Positions 10,501 to 18,217 of a stretch of 64,000 nucleotides of DNA are shown here, in pieces. Within the stretch, counting starts at the first letter, position 1, and every line of letters begins with the position of its first letter. The notes below the pieces were generated by a model. The model saw only the letters and a list, made by a program, of their open reading frames with translations. It searched no databases and was not told the origin of the DNA. Source of the stretch: UBA10649 sp963793105 (GTDB lineage Bacteria > Actinomycetota > Actinomycetes > S36-B12); assembly GCA_963793105.1 (NCBI GenBank), contig CAWBZB010000003.1, positions 372,001 to 436,000 on the forward strand. The letters are read 5' to 3'. The position numbers and the translations under genes were made by a program.

Positions 10501-11202
10501 CAGGTCGGCGTACCAGTCGTAGAACGACAGCATGGAGCCGCCCATGAGGCTGATGAAGCGTCCGCCGGCCGCATGCGAGGCCATCGACATCGCCGGAATC
10601 GGCGAGAACCCGAAGATCCGGTCAGGCCCGTGCCTCTTGACGGTGTGCACATGGGCTGCCCCGATGATCTCCAGGACCTCGGGCCAGGTGGATCGCACGA
10701 GCCCGCCCTTGCCGCGAGCCTGCTGGTAACGCCGGCGCGTCTGGGGATCGCCGACCACGGAGGCCCACGCGTCGACCGGATCAGGGTGCGTGGCCTTCGC
10801 CGCGCGGTAGGCCTCGAGCAGGACTCCGCGGACGTAGGGGTACCGCACGCGGGTGGGCGAGTAGGTGTACCAGGAGAACGCGGCACCCCGGGGGCAGCCG
10901 CGCGGTTCGTACTCGGGACTGTCCGGGCCGACGGTGGGGTAGTCGGTCTGCTGGGTCTCCCAGGTGATGATGCCGTCCTTGACGTACACCTTCCACGAGC
11001 ACGACCCGGTGCAGTTCACGCCATGCGTACTGCGCACGACCTTGTCGTGACTCCAGCGATCGCGGTAGAACACGTCGCCGTCGCGGCCGCCCACCTTGGT
11101 GACGGTGCGCAGGTCCGACGAGACGGTGCCCGGGGTGAAGAAGCGCCCTGCCCTGACCAGGAATTCTGAGGTGGCGGTGCTCGGGGTCTGGGTCGTACTC
11201 AC
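7507..11202 (-). CDS. narG: Respiratory nitrate reductase, alpha subunit (Mo-bisMGD)
   Basis: 1231 residues, close to E. coli NarG (about 1247). It reduces nitrate to nitrite at a Mo-bisMGD centre on the cytoplasmic side. The FS0 cluster ligands are seen as H60-x3-C64-x3-C68 (THGVNCTGSC) with a later Cys in YEPRGCPRGAAFSW. The Mo-ligand Asp segment is DQTDVPESADWWNA, followed by WGSNVPVTRTPDAHF. No Tat signal is present, typical of the NarG type. Translation starts at a GTG whose GTGA overlaps the stop of the upstream regulator, so regulator and enzyme are cotranscribed. Confidence 0.97.
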   Translation of the reverse strand: MSTTQTPSTATSEFLVRAGRFFTPGTVSSDLRTVTKVGGRDGDVFYRDRWSHDKVVRSTHGVNCTGSCSWKVYVKDGIITWETQQTDYPTVGPDSPEYEPRGCPRGAAFSWYTYSPTRVRYPYVRGVLLEAYRAAKATHPDPVDAWASVVGDPQTRRRYQQARGKGGLVRSTWPEVLEIIGAAHVHTVKRHGPDRIFGFSPIPAMSMASHAAGGRFISLMGGSMLSFYDWYADLPVASPQVFGDQTDVPESADWWNAAYLIMWGSNVPVTRTPDAHFMAEARYRGQKVVTVSPDYADNTKFADEWMSPHPGTDGALAMAMGHVILKEFFIERQVPRFLDYVKKYSDLPFLVSLKERDGAWVPDKFVTSADLGDTAEGATFKTVLVDSSTGRPHVPNGSLGFRFNESGEGKWNLDLEGIDPALSLHGATGSENVEILLPRFDIGQADNEGGGSHRRGVPAARLGTAAGDRLVTTVFDLLLAQYGVGRDGLPGQWPSGYDDPEPYTPAWQEEITGVPAAMAERIGREFAQNAEDSGGRSMIIMGAGTNHWFHSDTIYRTFLTLTTLCGTQGVNGGGWAHYVGQEKCRPVTGWAQLAFGLDWSRPPRQMIGTAFWYVQTDQWRYDRLGADLLASPLGDGRFAGKSMIDTIAQSARSGWMPSYPQFNRSSIDVVAEAEAAGQAPAAYVTEQLKSGDLKFAIEDPDAEENWPRILTVWRANLLGSSSKGNEYFLRHLLGTSNAVRAEEAPEDERPQDVTWHDEAPEGKLDLLVSIDFRMTSTGLFGDILLPAATWYEKHDLSTTDMHPYVHAFTPAIDPPWETRSDYDIFQDLGRAVSALAPGHLGVTKDLVAVPLLHDTPDEMAVPGGVVRDWKTGEVDLIPGVTAPKFVVVERDYATIGAKMSALGPLTASAGMLTKGVPFSPVEEVEMLASKNGVIPDGFAAGRPSLVTDIHACETILALSGTTNGRLSVQGFRAMEKRTGMPLADLAIEEEGKRITFPDTQARPVPVITSPEWSGSEHGGRRYTAFCINVERLKPWHTLTGRQHFFLDHDWMTELGEGLPTFRPPLNLHRLDGDQRTGAGMEVTVRYLTPHSKWSIHSEYQDNLFMLSLSRGGPEIWMSPQDADTIGVKDNEWIEAYNRNGVVVARAIVSHRMPAGTVFMYHAKDRTVDVPKTETSGLRGGIHNSLTRLMIKPTHIVGGYAQLSFAFNYLGPTGNQRDEITVIRRRSQEVEY

Positions 11203-11882
11203 GTGGGGTTCCTCTCAGTCATGGAGCCGGAGCCATCGGGCGCGATGGACCGGTCCGGACGGATATCTGGGCGCCCGAGACGAGCCACGCACAGGCCGGG
11301 CCGGGTCCACACCTCCATCGACTCCATCGACACCGGCTGGCCTGTCTGGTCCAGCAGCCGGACGACGAGGGCGGCGTGGATGTCGCACACCACCGGGTTG
11401 TCCTCGACGATGGCGGCATACGGGCACCCCGTCAGTTCGATCGCGTCGCCCGCGCCGCTCACGGCGACACCGAAGCCCAGCCGCTCAAGCGCGGCGGCCG
11501 TCTCCTGGACCGCCTCATCAGGCGACGTCGCATCGGGCAGCGGAGGCAACGCCTGCGCCCACCGCGCCGCGGCCTCCTCGGCCATCGCGGGGTCGTTCAC
11601 CCGGCCCAGCTGGACCGTGAGGGCCTCAGCGAGCGACTGGTAGGGGGACCTCCGCGGATCGCCCGGCCGGTAGAGCCAACGGGGTCGACCGCGGCCCTGC
11701 GCGTCGGCAGGCTCTCGGGCGACCGCCTCACGCGCGAGGAGCACATCGAGGTGGCCCCGCACCGTGTTCGCATGCAGGCCGGTCAGTTCGGTGATGGTCT
11801 CGACGCTGATCGGCTGCTCGGCGGTTTCGATTGCCGAGAGCACCCGCGTACGGCTCTCCTGGGCGGCGCTGGAGTCGGTCAC
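11199..11882 (-). CDS. HTH regulator with four conserved Cys/His positions, SufR-like, head of nar operon
   Basis: About 227 residues. An N-terminal winged HTH is visible (ISVETITELTGLHANTVRGHLDVLL), then a central helical region. The C-terminal half has Cys at TGCPYAA, VVCDIHAAL and GLCVARL, the spacing style of SufR-like and COG2345 regulators that bind a [Fe-S] cluster. The likely role is an iron-sulfur redox or NO/O2 sensor for nitrate respiration; this is inference. I chose GTG at 11882 because a TANNNA/T-type -10 (TAGAAA) ends 6-7 bases before it, giving a leaderless mRNA; TTG at 11888 is the alternative. Its stop overlaps the narG GTG. It is divergent from narK across a 33-bp dyad. Confidence 0.75.
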   Translation of the reverse strand: MTDSSAAQESRTRVLSAIETAEQPISVETITELTGLHANTVRGHLDVLLAREAVAREPADAQGRGRPRWLYRPGDPRRSPYQSLAEALTVQLGRVNDPAMAEEAAARWAQALPPLPDATSPDEAVQETAAALERLGFGVAVSGAGDAIELTGCPYAAIVEDNPVVCDIHAALVVRLLDQTGQPVSMESMEVWTRPGLCVARLGRPDIRPDRSIAPDGSGSMTERNPT

Positions 11883-11889
11883 AGGCAAT

Positions 11890-11895
11890 TTCTAC
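11890..11895 (-). promoter_or_regulatory. Candidate -10 box for regulator-narGHJI
   Basis: On the minus strand the sequence is TAGAAA, 7 bases before GTG at 11882. Transcription would start at or next to the start codon. The match to TANNNT is imperfect (last base A), and no clear -35 is seen, consistent with activator dependence. Confidence 0.4.
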
Positions 11896-11904
11896 CACAG
11901 TCCA

Positions 11905-11937
11905 TTCTTTTTTCATGTTTAAACCCGTGAAAAAGAT
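11905..11937. promoter_or_regulatory. 33-bp AT-rich dyad between nar regulator and narK
   Basis: The left arm TTCTTTTTTCATGTTT and right arm AAACCCGTGAAAAAGAT are near-complementary around a central TTTAAA (one-base length difference). It is the only AT-rich block in the region and lies midway between the two divergent -10 boxes, so a bound dimer could control both operons. The candidate ligand is the adjacent SufR-like regulator or a CRP/FNR-type protein; the half-sites do not match TTGAT-N4-ATCAA. Confidence 0.6.
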
Positions 11938-11947
11938 TTGGATGTGC

Positions 11948-11953
11948 TTTAAT
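11948..11953 (+). promoter_or_regulatory. Candidate -10 box for narK operon
   Basis: TTTAAT (5 of 6 to TATAAT) lies 7 bases before GTG at 11961, so the narK mRNA is probably leaderless. No good -35 lies 17 bases upstream; that slot is occupied by the right arm of the dyad, which suggests activation from that site. Confidence 0.5.
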
Positions 11954-11960
11954 CCTGTCC

Positions 11961-13337
11961 GTGACGACGACGACACTCGAATCCGGGCGCGTTCGCGTCC
12001 TAGTCCTGTCCACCATCGGCTTCACCCTGATGTTCGCGGTGTGGCTCATGTTCGGGGTCCTCGGGATCCCGATCCGCGAGGAGTTCGACCTCACCGACGT
12101 CCAGCTCTCGTGGATCGTCGCCGTCGCCGTGCTCAATGGCTCCATCTGGCGACTGCCCGCCGGCATCGTGGCGGACAAGTGGGGCGGCCGGCGCACCTTC
12201 GTCGCCATGCTGGTGATCACGGCGATCCCCGCCTACTTGGTCTCGCAGGCGACCAACTACACCATGCTCCTGTTCTACGCGTTCCTCGTCGGCTTCGCCG
12301 GCAACTCCTTCACGGTGGGCATCGCGTGGGTGAGCGCCTGGTGGCCGCAGAACCGTCAGGGGTTCGTCCTGGGCATCTTCGGCGCCGGCAACGTCGGCGC
12401 CTCCGCCACGAAGTTCATCGGGCCGGCCCTCATCGCCGCGGTCCCGGCCGCCGGGTTCCTCGGCGGGGTGATCCCCGGCGGCTGGCGCTTCGTGCCGTTC
12501 CTCTACATGGTCCTGCTGCTCATCATGGCCGCCGCAACCTGGATCCTGACCCCCCATCGGGAGATCCGCCCCGGCGCGGGGCGGCCGATCGGAGAGCTGC
12601 TGGCGCCGCTCAAGCACGCCCGCGTATGGCGGTTCAGCCTGTACTACGTCGTCGTGTTCGGTGCCTACGTGGCGCTCTCCGCCTGGCTTCCGAAGTACTA
12701 CGTCGACGTCTACGACCTGCCCCTGGCCCAGGCGGCCCTGCTGACGGCCCTGTTCATCTTCCCGGCATCGCTGCTGCGTCCGGTCGGCGGCTACGTCTCG
12801 GACAGGATCGGCGCCCGACGCGTCATGTACGCGACCTTCGGCACGATGCTCGTCACCTCAGGAATCCTGATGATGCCGTACGGCTACGTCGTGGTGAACC
12901 TGCCGGACGGCGGAACCAACGAGGTCATGCCGTGGTCCGTCGGCGTCGTGATGTTCACCGTCCTCGTGTTCATCATGGGCTGCGCCATGGGAGTGGGCAA
13001 AGCCGCCGTCTACAAGCACATTCCCGAGTACTTCCCTGACGACGTGGGCGCCGTGGGCGGCCTGGTCGGCTCGCTGGGAGCCCTCGGCGGCTTCTTCCTG
13101 CCGCCGATGTTCGCCTACGTCACCGCGTGGACGCTCTTGCCCCAGTCCACCTTCTTCGTCATCTTCGCCGTGACGCTCGTCGCCGCCGTCTGGATGCACG
13201 TGACCGTGGTCTCGATCCTGCACAAGGCGAGTCCCGGCCTGTCGAACAAGTTCGAGCACGACCACCATTCATCGGTGAGCGACGAAGCCCCCTTCATCGA
13301 CAGCGGTGACCTCAAGAAGACTGGAGCATCGTCATGA
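11961..13337 (+). CDS. narK: Nitrate transporter, MFS, NarK1 type
   Basis: 458 residues with about 12 membrane helices. The nitrate/nitrite porter signature is visible: WLMFGVLGIPIREEF near helix 1, RLPAGIVADKWGGRR after helix 2, and the Gly-rich nitrate motif GFAGNSFTVGIAWVSAWW followed by GIFGAGNVGASATK. NarK1-type members are generally nitrate/proton symporters, needed to start respiration before nitrite accumulates. GTG start, no SD, leaderless. Its TGA overlaps the next narK gene by 4 bp. Confidence 0.9.
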   Translation: MTTTTLESGRVRVLVLSTIGFTLMFAVWLMFGVLGIPIREEFDLTDVQLSWIVAVAVLNGSIWRLPAGIVADKWGGRRTFVAMLVITAIPAYLVSQATNYTMLLFYAFLVGFAGNSFTVGIAWVSAWWPQNRQGFVLGIFGAGNVGASATKFIGPALIAAVPAAGFLGGVIPGGWRFVPFLYMVLLLIMAAATWILTPHREIRPGAGRPIGELLAPLKHARVWRFSLYYVVVFGAYVALSAWLPKYYVDVYDLPLAQAALLTALFIFPASLLRPVGGYVSDRIGARRVMYATFGTMLVTSGILMMPYGYVVVNLPDGGTNEVMPWSVGVVMFTVLVFIMGCAMGVGKAAVYKHIPEYFPDDVGAVGGLVGSLGALGGFFLPPMFAYVTAWTLLPQSTFFVIFAVTLVAAVWMHVTVVSILHKASPGLSNKFEHDHHSSVSDEAPFIDSGDLKKTGASS

Positions 13338-14668
13338 GCGGTACCGCCGCCCCGCGCACAGGATCCGATTGGCTGCCGACCTGGGACCCCGAGGACCAGG
13401 CGACGTGGGATTCCAACCGGGCGTGGAAGACCCTCTGGGTGACGACGTTCAGTCTCACCCTGGCCTTCATCACCTGGTTCCTGGCATCGGCGATCGCGCC
13501 GAAGCTCAACAGCATCGGCTTCGACCTCAGTTCCGCTCAGCTGTACTGGCTCGTGGCGATGCCTGGGCTGGCTGGCGGCAGCCTCCGGCTGGTCTGGACC
13601 TTCCTTCCGCCCATCCTGGGCACGCGCAAGCTCGTGACCTACACCACGATGCTCTTCGTCATCCCGTTGATCGGATGGGGCCTCGCTGTCCAGAACCCCT
13701 CCACCCCGTATCCGGTGCTCCTGATCCTGGGAGCCCTGGCCGGCCTCGGCGGCGGTGCCTTCTCCGGGTTCATGCCCAGCACGTCCTACTTCTTCCCGCG
13801 GTCCAAGCAGGGAACTGCGCTCGGAGTCCAGGCCGGCATCGGCAACTTCGGCGTGAGCATCGTGCAGTTCGTGACCCCGTGGGTGATCGGCTTCGCGCTC
13901 CTCGGCGGGACCGCCCAGGTGCTCACCAACAAGGACACCGGCGCAACCAAGGACGTCTGGTTCCAGAACGCCGCCTACGTCTGGGTGCCCTTCGTGGTGA
14001 TCGGGGTCGTCATGGCCTGGTTCCTGCTGCGCAGCGTCCCCGTCCAGGCGCGTGGGGTGCGCGAGCAGATGGATATCTTCCGCAACAAGAACACGTGGCT
14101 GATGACGTACCTGTACGTCATCACCTTCGGTACCTTCTCGGGCCTCGCCGCGGCGTTCGCCCTGCTGATCAACAGCATCTACGGAACCGCCAGCTTCGGC
14201 GAGGCCGGCATCGACCCACTGAAGTACGCCTTCCTCGGCGCACTGGTGGGTTCAGTCGCCCGGGTGCTCGCCGGGCCGATCGCGGACCGCGTGGGCGGTG
14301 GGCGCATGACCCTCGTCGCCACGCTCGGCATCGCCCTCGGCTCGCTGTACACCTCCTTCCAGCTGTCCCCCACTTCGGCCGACCAGTTCCCCCAGTTCCT
14401 CATCGGGATGCTCGTGATCTTCTTCTTCGCCGGCGTCGGCAACGCCAGCACCTTCAAGCAGATGCCGATGATCTTCGAGCGTCGTCAGGCCGGCGGGGTC
14501 ATCGGCTGGACGTCGTCGATCGCCGCGTACGGTCCCTTCATCTTCGGCATGCTGTTGTCGTTCATGGCCCCCACCCTGTTCTTCGCCCTCGGCGTCGTGT
14601 TCGCCCTCGGAGCGCTGGGTATCACCTGGTGGTACTTCGTGCGTCCGGGTGCCGAGACGCCCTGCTGA
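13334..14668 (+). CDS. narK: Nitrate/nitrite antiporter, MFS, NarK2 type
   Basis: 444 residues, about 12 membrane helices. The N-terminal 'WDPEDQATWDSN' cytoplasmic lead and the motif GLGGGAFSGFMPSTSYFFP with GVQAGIGNFGVS are those of NarK2-type nitrate/nitrite exchangers; a second signature block (FAGVGNASTFKQMPMIF) lies near residue 375. Together with the upstream NarK1 it forms the same pair that is fused into one protein in Paracoccus; here the two are split but joined by ATGA. The product exchanges nitrite made by NarGHI for nitrate. Confidence 0.9.
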   Translation: MSGTAAPRTGSDWLPTWDPEDQATWDSNRAWKTLWVTTFSLTLAFITWFLASAIAPKLNSIGFDLSSAQLYWLVAMPGLAGGSLRLVWTFLPPILGTRKLVTYTTMLFVIPLIGWGLAVQNPSTPYPVLLILGALAGLGGGAFSGFMPSTSYFFPRSKQGTALGVQAGIGNFGVSIVQFVTPWVIGFALLGGTAQVLTNKDTGATKDVWFQNAAYVWVPFVVIGVVMAWFLLRSVPVQARGVREQMDIFRNKNTWLMTYLYVITFGTFSGLAAAFALLINSIYGTASFGEAGIDPLKYAFLGALVGSVARVLAGPIADRVGGGRMTLVATLGIALGSLYTSFQLSPTSADQFPQFLIGMLVIFFFAGVGNASTFKQMPMIFERRQAGGVIGWTSSIAAYGPFIFGMLLSFMAPTLFFALGVVFALGALGITWWYFVRPGAETPC

Positions 14669-14708
14669 CCGGACGGCGCAGGGCGACGGCCTCTGGTTGA
14701 CTCAGCGA

Positions 14709-15276
14709 GTGGCCGCCAACGAGTGGGACGCCGAGGCGTACGACGATCAGTTCGGCTTCGTGACGCAGTACGGGAACGACGTCCTCTCCCTGCTCGATCC
14801 TCGGCCCGGCGAGCGAATCCTTGACCTCGGCTGTGGAACCGGGAGGCACGCGGTCGACCCGTTCGACGCCTGCTTCAGCAATGCCACACTGCACTGGATG
14901 CGGCCGCCCGACGCGGCGCTGCGCAACGTGAGGTCCGCGTTGCGCATGGAGGGCCGGTTCGTCGCCGAGATGGGCGGGTCCGGCAACATCGTCGCACTCG
15001 ACGCCTCACTTCACGAGGCACTGCGAGACGTGGGGCTGGGAGCTGACGGCGTGGTCGAGAACTACTTCCCGACCGTCGGCGAGCAGTCCGCACGGCTGGA
15101 GGCCGCGGGCTTCAGGGTCGACTACATGGCGTGGTTCCGACGACACGCTCGCCGAGGCCGTCAATCGGCACGCCGCGGACCGAGGCCTGCACGGTCCGTC
15201 CGGATGGTCCGCGGACTACTGCCGGCTGCGCTTCGTGGCGGTTGCCACCGGGGAGCCGACCCGTTCAGGCGGGTGA
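14709..15276 (+). pseudogene. Class I SAM methyltransferase remnant (internal deletion and frameshift)
   Basis: The gene begins like trans-aconitate-type methyltransferases (NEWDAEAYDDQFGFVTQYG, then motif I ILDLGCGTGRH). It then jumps directly to the late core (DACFSNATLHWMRPPDAA), skipping the roughly 40-45 residues that hold motifs II and III and part of the SAM pocket. Later, near 15121-15127, the frame shifts: the next frame continues as SDDTLAEAVNRHAADRGL and SADYCRLRFVAVATG up to a stop at 15276. The deletion and frameshift together make this a non-functional relic. GTG at 14709 fits the family N-terminus. It overlaps the convergent nucleotidyltransferase gene by 12 bp. Confidence 0.7.
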
Positions 15277-16032
15277 CGGCCTTCCACTCACGGTGAGGTC
15301 GCGGCCGACGCGAATGCACTGCGAAAGGTGCTCGTCCGGCCCGACGTAGCCGCCCGGCCACACCACGGAGCGGTCGAGCGAGCCCTCGACGAGTGCTCCC
15401 TCACCGACCACGCTTCGGCCCCCGCTAGCGATCATGTTGGCGCGCAGGTAGTCCGCGGGAGTGCCGCAGTCCACGAAGTCGCCACGGGCCATGACGAGCT
15501 CGAGGTCACCCCGCTCCCAGGCGGGGCGCCAGACGAGATCATGCAGGCTCGCCGGGGCGTCCGGCATGCGCGCGACATCGCGCGCCGGCAGCAGGCAGGC
15601 GCCCACGTACTGCACGTCCCCGAAGTCGCTGGGGGCGTGCATGGGCCGTCCGAGCAGTCGCGGATGTCGTCCGTCCCAGCCGGCCACGAGCTCGGCGAGG
15701 TCGGAGGTGAGGAAGGCGTCGCTGTTGCGCAGGAGGACGTGTCGCCCGGCGATCCATTCGCGCAGGTGCCCCAGGGCCCCTCCGCTCTCCAGGAGGCGCA
15801 CGGTCTCGTCCGAGATGCGGACATCCCGATCCACGAGGTGCGCGCGTACCTGCTCCGCGAGATGGTGGACGTTGACCGCGATGTCGTCGGCATACGGCCG
15901 CACCGACTCGATCGCACGGTCCACCAGCGGCACGTTGTCCACCGGGCACAGCGCCTTGGGACGGTGCAGCGTGAGTGGGCGCAGTCGCATGCCCGTCCCG
16001 GCGGCGAGCACGACCGCGCACAGCTGCGGCAC
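15265..16032 (-). CDS. Sugar-1-phosphate nucleotidyltransferase
   Basis: 255 residues. The Rossmann-type nucleotidyltransferase signature CAVVLAAGTGMRLRPLT with PKALCPVDNVPL is at the N-terminus. The middle has RNSDAFLTSDLAELV (metal-binding Asp) and GDFVDCGTPADYLRAN. The short C-terminus looks like a single left-handed beta-helix turn region (VVGEGALVEGSLDRSVVWPG). It likely makes an NDP-sugar (mannose-1-P guanylyltransferase or MurU-like uridylyltransferase); the nucleotide is not decidable here. GTG at 16032 is chosen because GGAAGGAG stands 4 bases upstream; an ATG at 16071 lacks an SD. Confidence 0.8.
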   Translation of the reverse strand: MPQLCAVVLAAGTGMRLRPLTLHRPKALCPVDNVPLVDRAIESVRPYADDIAVNVHHLAEQVRAHLVDRDVRISDETVRLLESGGALGHLREWIAGRHVLLRNSDAFLTSDLAELVAGWDGRHPRLLGRPMHAPSDFGDVQYVGACLLPARDVARMPDAPASLHDLVWRPAWERGDLELVMARGDFVDCGTPADYLRANMIASGGRSVVGEGALVEGSLDRSVVWPGGYVGPDEHLSQCIRVGRDLTVSGRPSPA

Positions 16033-16160
16033 TGGACTCCTTCCGTCGCCGGCACGGAGGCCGTCGATCATGACGAGGACGCCGTCCCGGCGGGAGTCTA
16101 GGCCGCGGCGGTTCTGACCCAGGTTTCGCGAAAGGGGAAGCCGCGAGGCATCATGGATCC

Positions 16161-17285
16161 ATGAGCGCCTTCGATCGTCGGCCACGCCTGCGGTGGGCGG
16201 TACCCGCCGCCGTGGGCATCCTCGTCGTCACGGGAGCAGCCGTGGGCACCGCGGGTGTGTCCGCAGACTCGGGGCTCGAGCCGATGACCGCCGAGGAGCT
16301 CCTCGTGAGCCTGGCAGAGCCGCAGGCCGAGTCACTCTCCGGAACGGTGGCCGTGTCGGCCGACCTGGGCCTGCCCGACCTCCCCAGGGGGATGGCGTCG
16401 GGCGGCGACGTGACCTCGCTGATCAGCGGCACGAGCACGCTCCGCGTCTGGATGGACGGTCCGAACCGTTCCCGCGTGGCCCTGATCGCGGACGCGCAGG
16501 AGTCAGATGTCATCCGCAACGGTGCGGACGTCTGGGTCTGGTCCAGCAGCGACAAGACGGCGGAGCACTATGTGCTTCCTGAGCGAGACGACCTCGCGGG
16601 CACGGACGCCCCCAAGGACTGGGCTGACCTGCCGAGCACGCCGCAGGAGGCTGCGGCGATGGCCCTGGCCGCCATCGAGCCGACGACCGAGGTGACCACG
16701 TCCGGCGTCGCCCGCGTGGCCGGCCGCTCCGCGTACGAGCTCATCCTCACGCCCCAGCAGGACGACACCCTCGTCGCGCGCGTCGTCATCGCGGTGGACG
16801 GCGAGACCCGGGTCCCCCTGCGCGTCCAGGTGTTCTCCACTGAGATGCCCGACCCCGCCTTCGAGGTCGGATTCACGTCCGTGGACTTCGCGCGCCCGGA
16901 CGGCGATGTCTTCGCCTTCACGCCCCCGCCCGGGGCGGAGGTCACCGAGCACTCCGCCTCGGACGCCGACCGCACGATGGGGCACTCGGACGCGAAGCCT
17001 GACGCGGCCATGGAACCGACGGTGATCGGCGAGGGCTGGAGCCAGGTCGTGGTTGCGTCGCTGCCTCCGGGTGAGCTCGCCGCGCTGTCGAACGCCGACA
17101 CCGACGCGGGCACCGGCGCTGACGCGCTGGCGCTGCTCCAGACCCTGCCTGAGGCCAGTGGCGACTGGGGCACCGGCCGAGTGCTGAGCGGAACGCTCTT
17201 CTCGGCGATCCTCACCGACGACGGGCGGATCGCGATCGGCGCCGTGACGCCCACGACCCTTGGTGCGGCCCTGGCCGCACAGTGA
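16161..17285 (+). CDS. LolA-like/RseB-type secreted or membrane-anchored protein
   Basis: 374 residues. An N-terminal hydrophobic segment (WAVPAAVGILVVTGAAVGTAGVSA) suggests a signal peptide or anchor. The following region (SGTVAVSADLGLP, STLRVWMDGPNRSRVALI, DVWVWSSSDKTAEHY) is the curved beta-sheet fold of LolA/RseB-like proteins (DUF2092-type). In actinobacteria such proteins often precede an ABC exporter, as here: its stop overlaps the ATPase start (GTGA). The fold class supports binding a hydrophobic ligand or acting as a periplasm-facing sensor; the actual ligand is unknown. Confidence 0.7.
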   Translation: MSAFDRRPRLRWAVPAAVGILVVTGAAVGTAGVSADSGLEPMTAEELLVSLAEPQAESLSGTVAVSADLGLPDLPRGMASGGDVTSLISGTSTLRVWMDGPNRSRVALIADAQESDVIRNGADVWVWSSSDKTAEHYVLPERDDLAGTDAPKDWADLPSTPQEAAAMALAAIEPTTEVTTSGVARVAGRSAYELILTPQQDDTLVARVVIAVDGETRVPLRVQVFSTEMPDPAFEVGFTSVDFARPDGDVFAFTPPPGAEVTEHSASDADRTMGHSDAKPDAAMEPTVIGEGWSQVVVASLPPGELAALSNADTDAGTGADALALLQTLPEASGDWGTGRVLSGTLFSAILTDDGRIAIGAVTPTTLGAALAAQ

Positions 17286-18217
17286 CCGACGACGTCGCGA
17301 TCGCGACGGCGGGCCTGACCAAGCGCTTCGGAAGCCAGGCCGCCGTCGACGACATCGACCTGCGCGTACCCCACGGCGCGGTGTACGGCTTCCTGGGACC
17401 CAACGGCTCGGGCAAGACCACGACGATCCGCATGCTGCTCGGCCTGGTCCATCCCACGTCTGGGCTCATCGACGTTCTCGGCGCACCCATACCCAGCGGG
17501 ACGTCCACGGTCCTCCCCCGCGTCGGCTCCCTTGTCGAGGGTCCGGCCTTCCACCCCTACCTCTCCGGGCGCGCGAACCTCACGAGACTGGACGCTGCCG
17601 ACCGGTTCGCCGACCCGAGAACGTCGAAGGCACGCATCGACGCGGCCCTTGAGCGGGTGGGCCTCCTCGCCGCCGCCCGGAAGCGCTACCGCGCCTACTC
17701 CCTCGGGATGCGACAACGCCTGGCCATTGCCGCGGCCCTGCTCGCTCCGCGGGACCTCCTGGTGCTGGATGAGCCGACGAACGGACTCGACCCCCAGGGC
17801 ACTCGGGAGGTCCGCTCGCTGATCTCCTCCCTGGCCGCTGACGGGTCGACGGTGCTGGTCTCCAGCCATCTGCTGTCCGAGGTGGAGCAGATCTGCTCGC
17901 ACCTCGGCATCATGCGCGAAGGACGGCTCGTGGCGCAGGGCTCCGTCGGCGAGGTGCGCGCCAGCTCGCGACCGGTCGCCGAGGTGCACACCCTGGACGC
18001 CGAGGCAGCGACGGAGGTGCTCACCTCCCTCGGGCTCACCGAGGTGGAACGCACGTCGTCCGGCGTGCGCGCAGTTCCCGACGGTGTGCAGCCTGAGGCG
18101 ATCGTCGCCGCACTCGTCAGCGCAGGAGTCGGCGTCCGCGGCTTCAGCGTCCAGTCGCCCAGCCTGGAGGACCTGTTCGTGTCGCTGACCGGGGAGGGTT
18201 TCGATGTCAGTCGCTGA
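17282..18217 (+). CDS. ABC transporter ATP-binding protein
   Basis: 311 residues. Walker A is GPNGSGKTTTIRMLLGL, the signature is YSLGMRQRLAIAAALL, Walker B is LLVLDEPTNGLDP and the switch His lies in TVLVSSHLLSEVEQ. A C-terminal extension of about 90 residues follows the NBD, as in CcmA/DrrA-type exporters. It forms an exporter with the permease encoded by the overlapping next gene (14 bp). The substrate is unknown. Confidence 0.92.
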   Translation: MTDDVAIATAGLTKRFGSQAAVDDIDLRVPHGAVYGFLGPNGSGKTTTIRMLLGLVHPTSGLIDVLGAPIPSGTSTVLPRVGSLVEGPAFHPYLSGRANLTRLDAADRFADPRTSKARIDAALERVGLLAAARKRYRAYSLGMRQRLAIAAALLAPRDLLVLDEPTNGLDPQGTREVRSLISSLAADGSTVLVSSHLLSEVEQICSHLGIMREGRLVAQGSVGEVRASSRPVAEVHTLDAEAATEVLTSLGLTEVERTSSGVRAVPDGVQPEAIVAALVSAGVGVRGFSVQSPSLEDLFVSLTGEGFDVSR

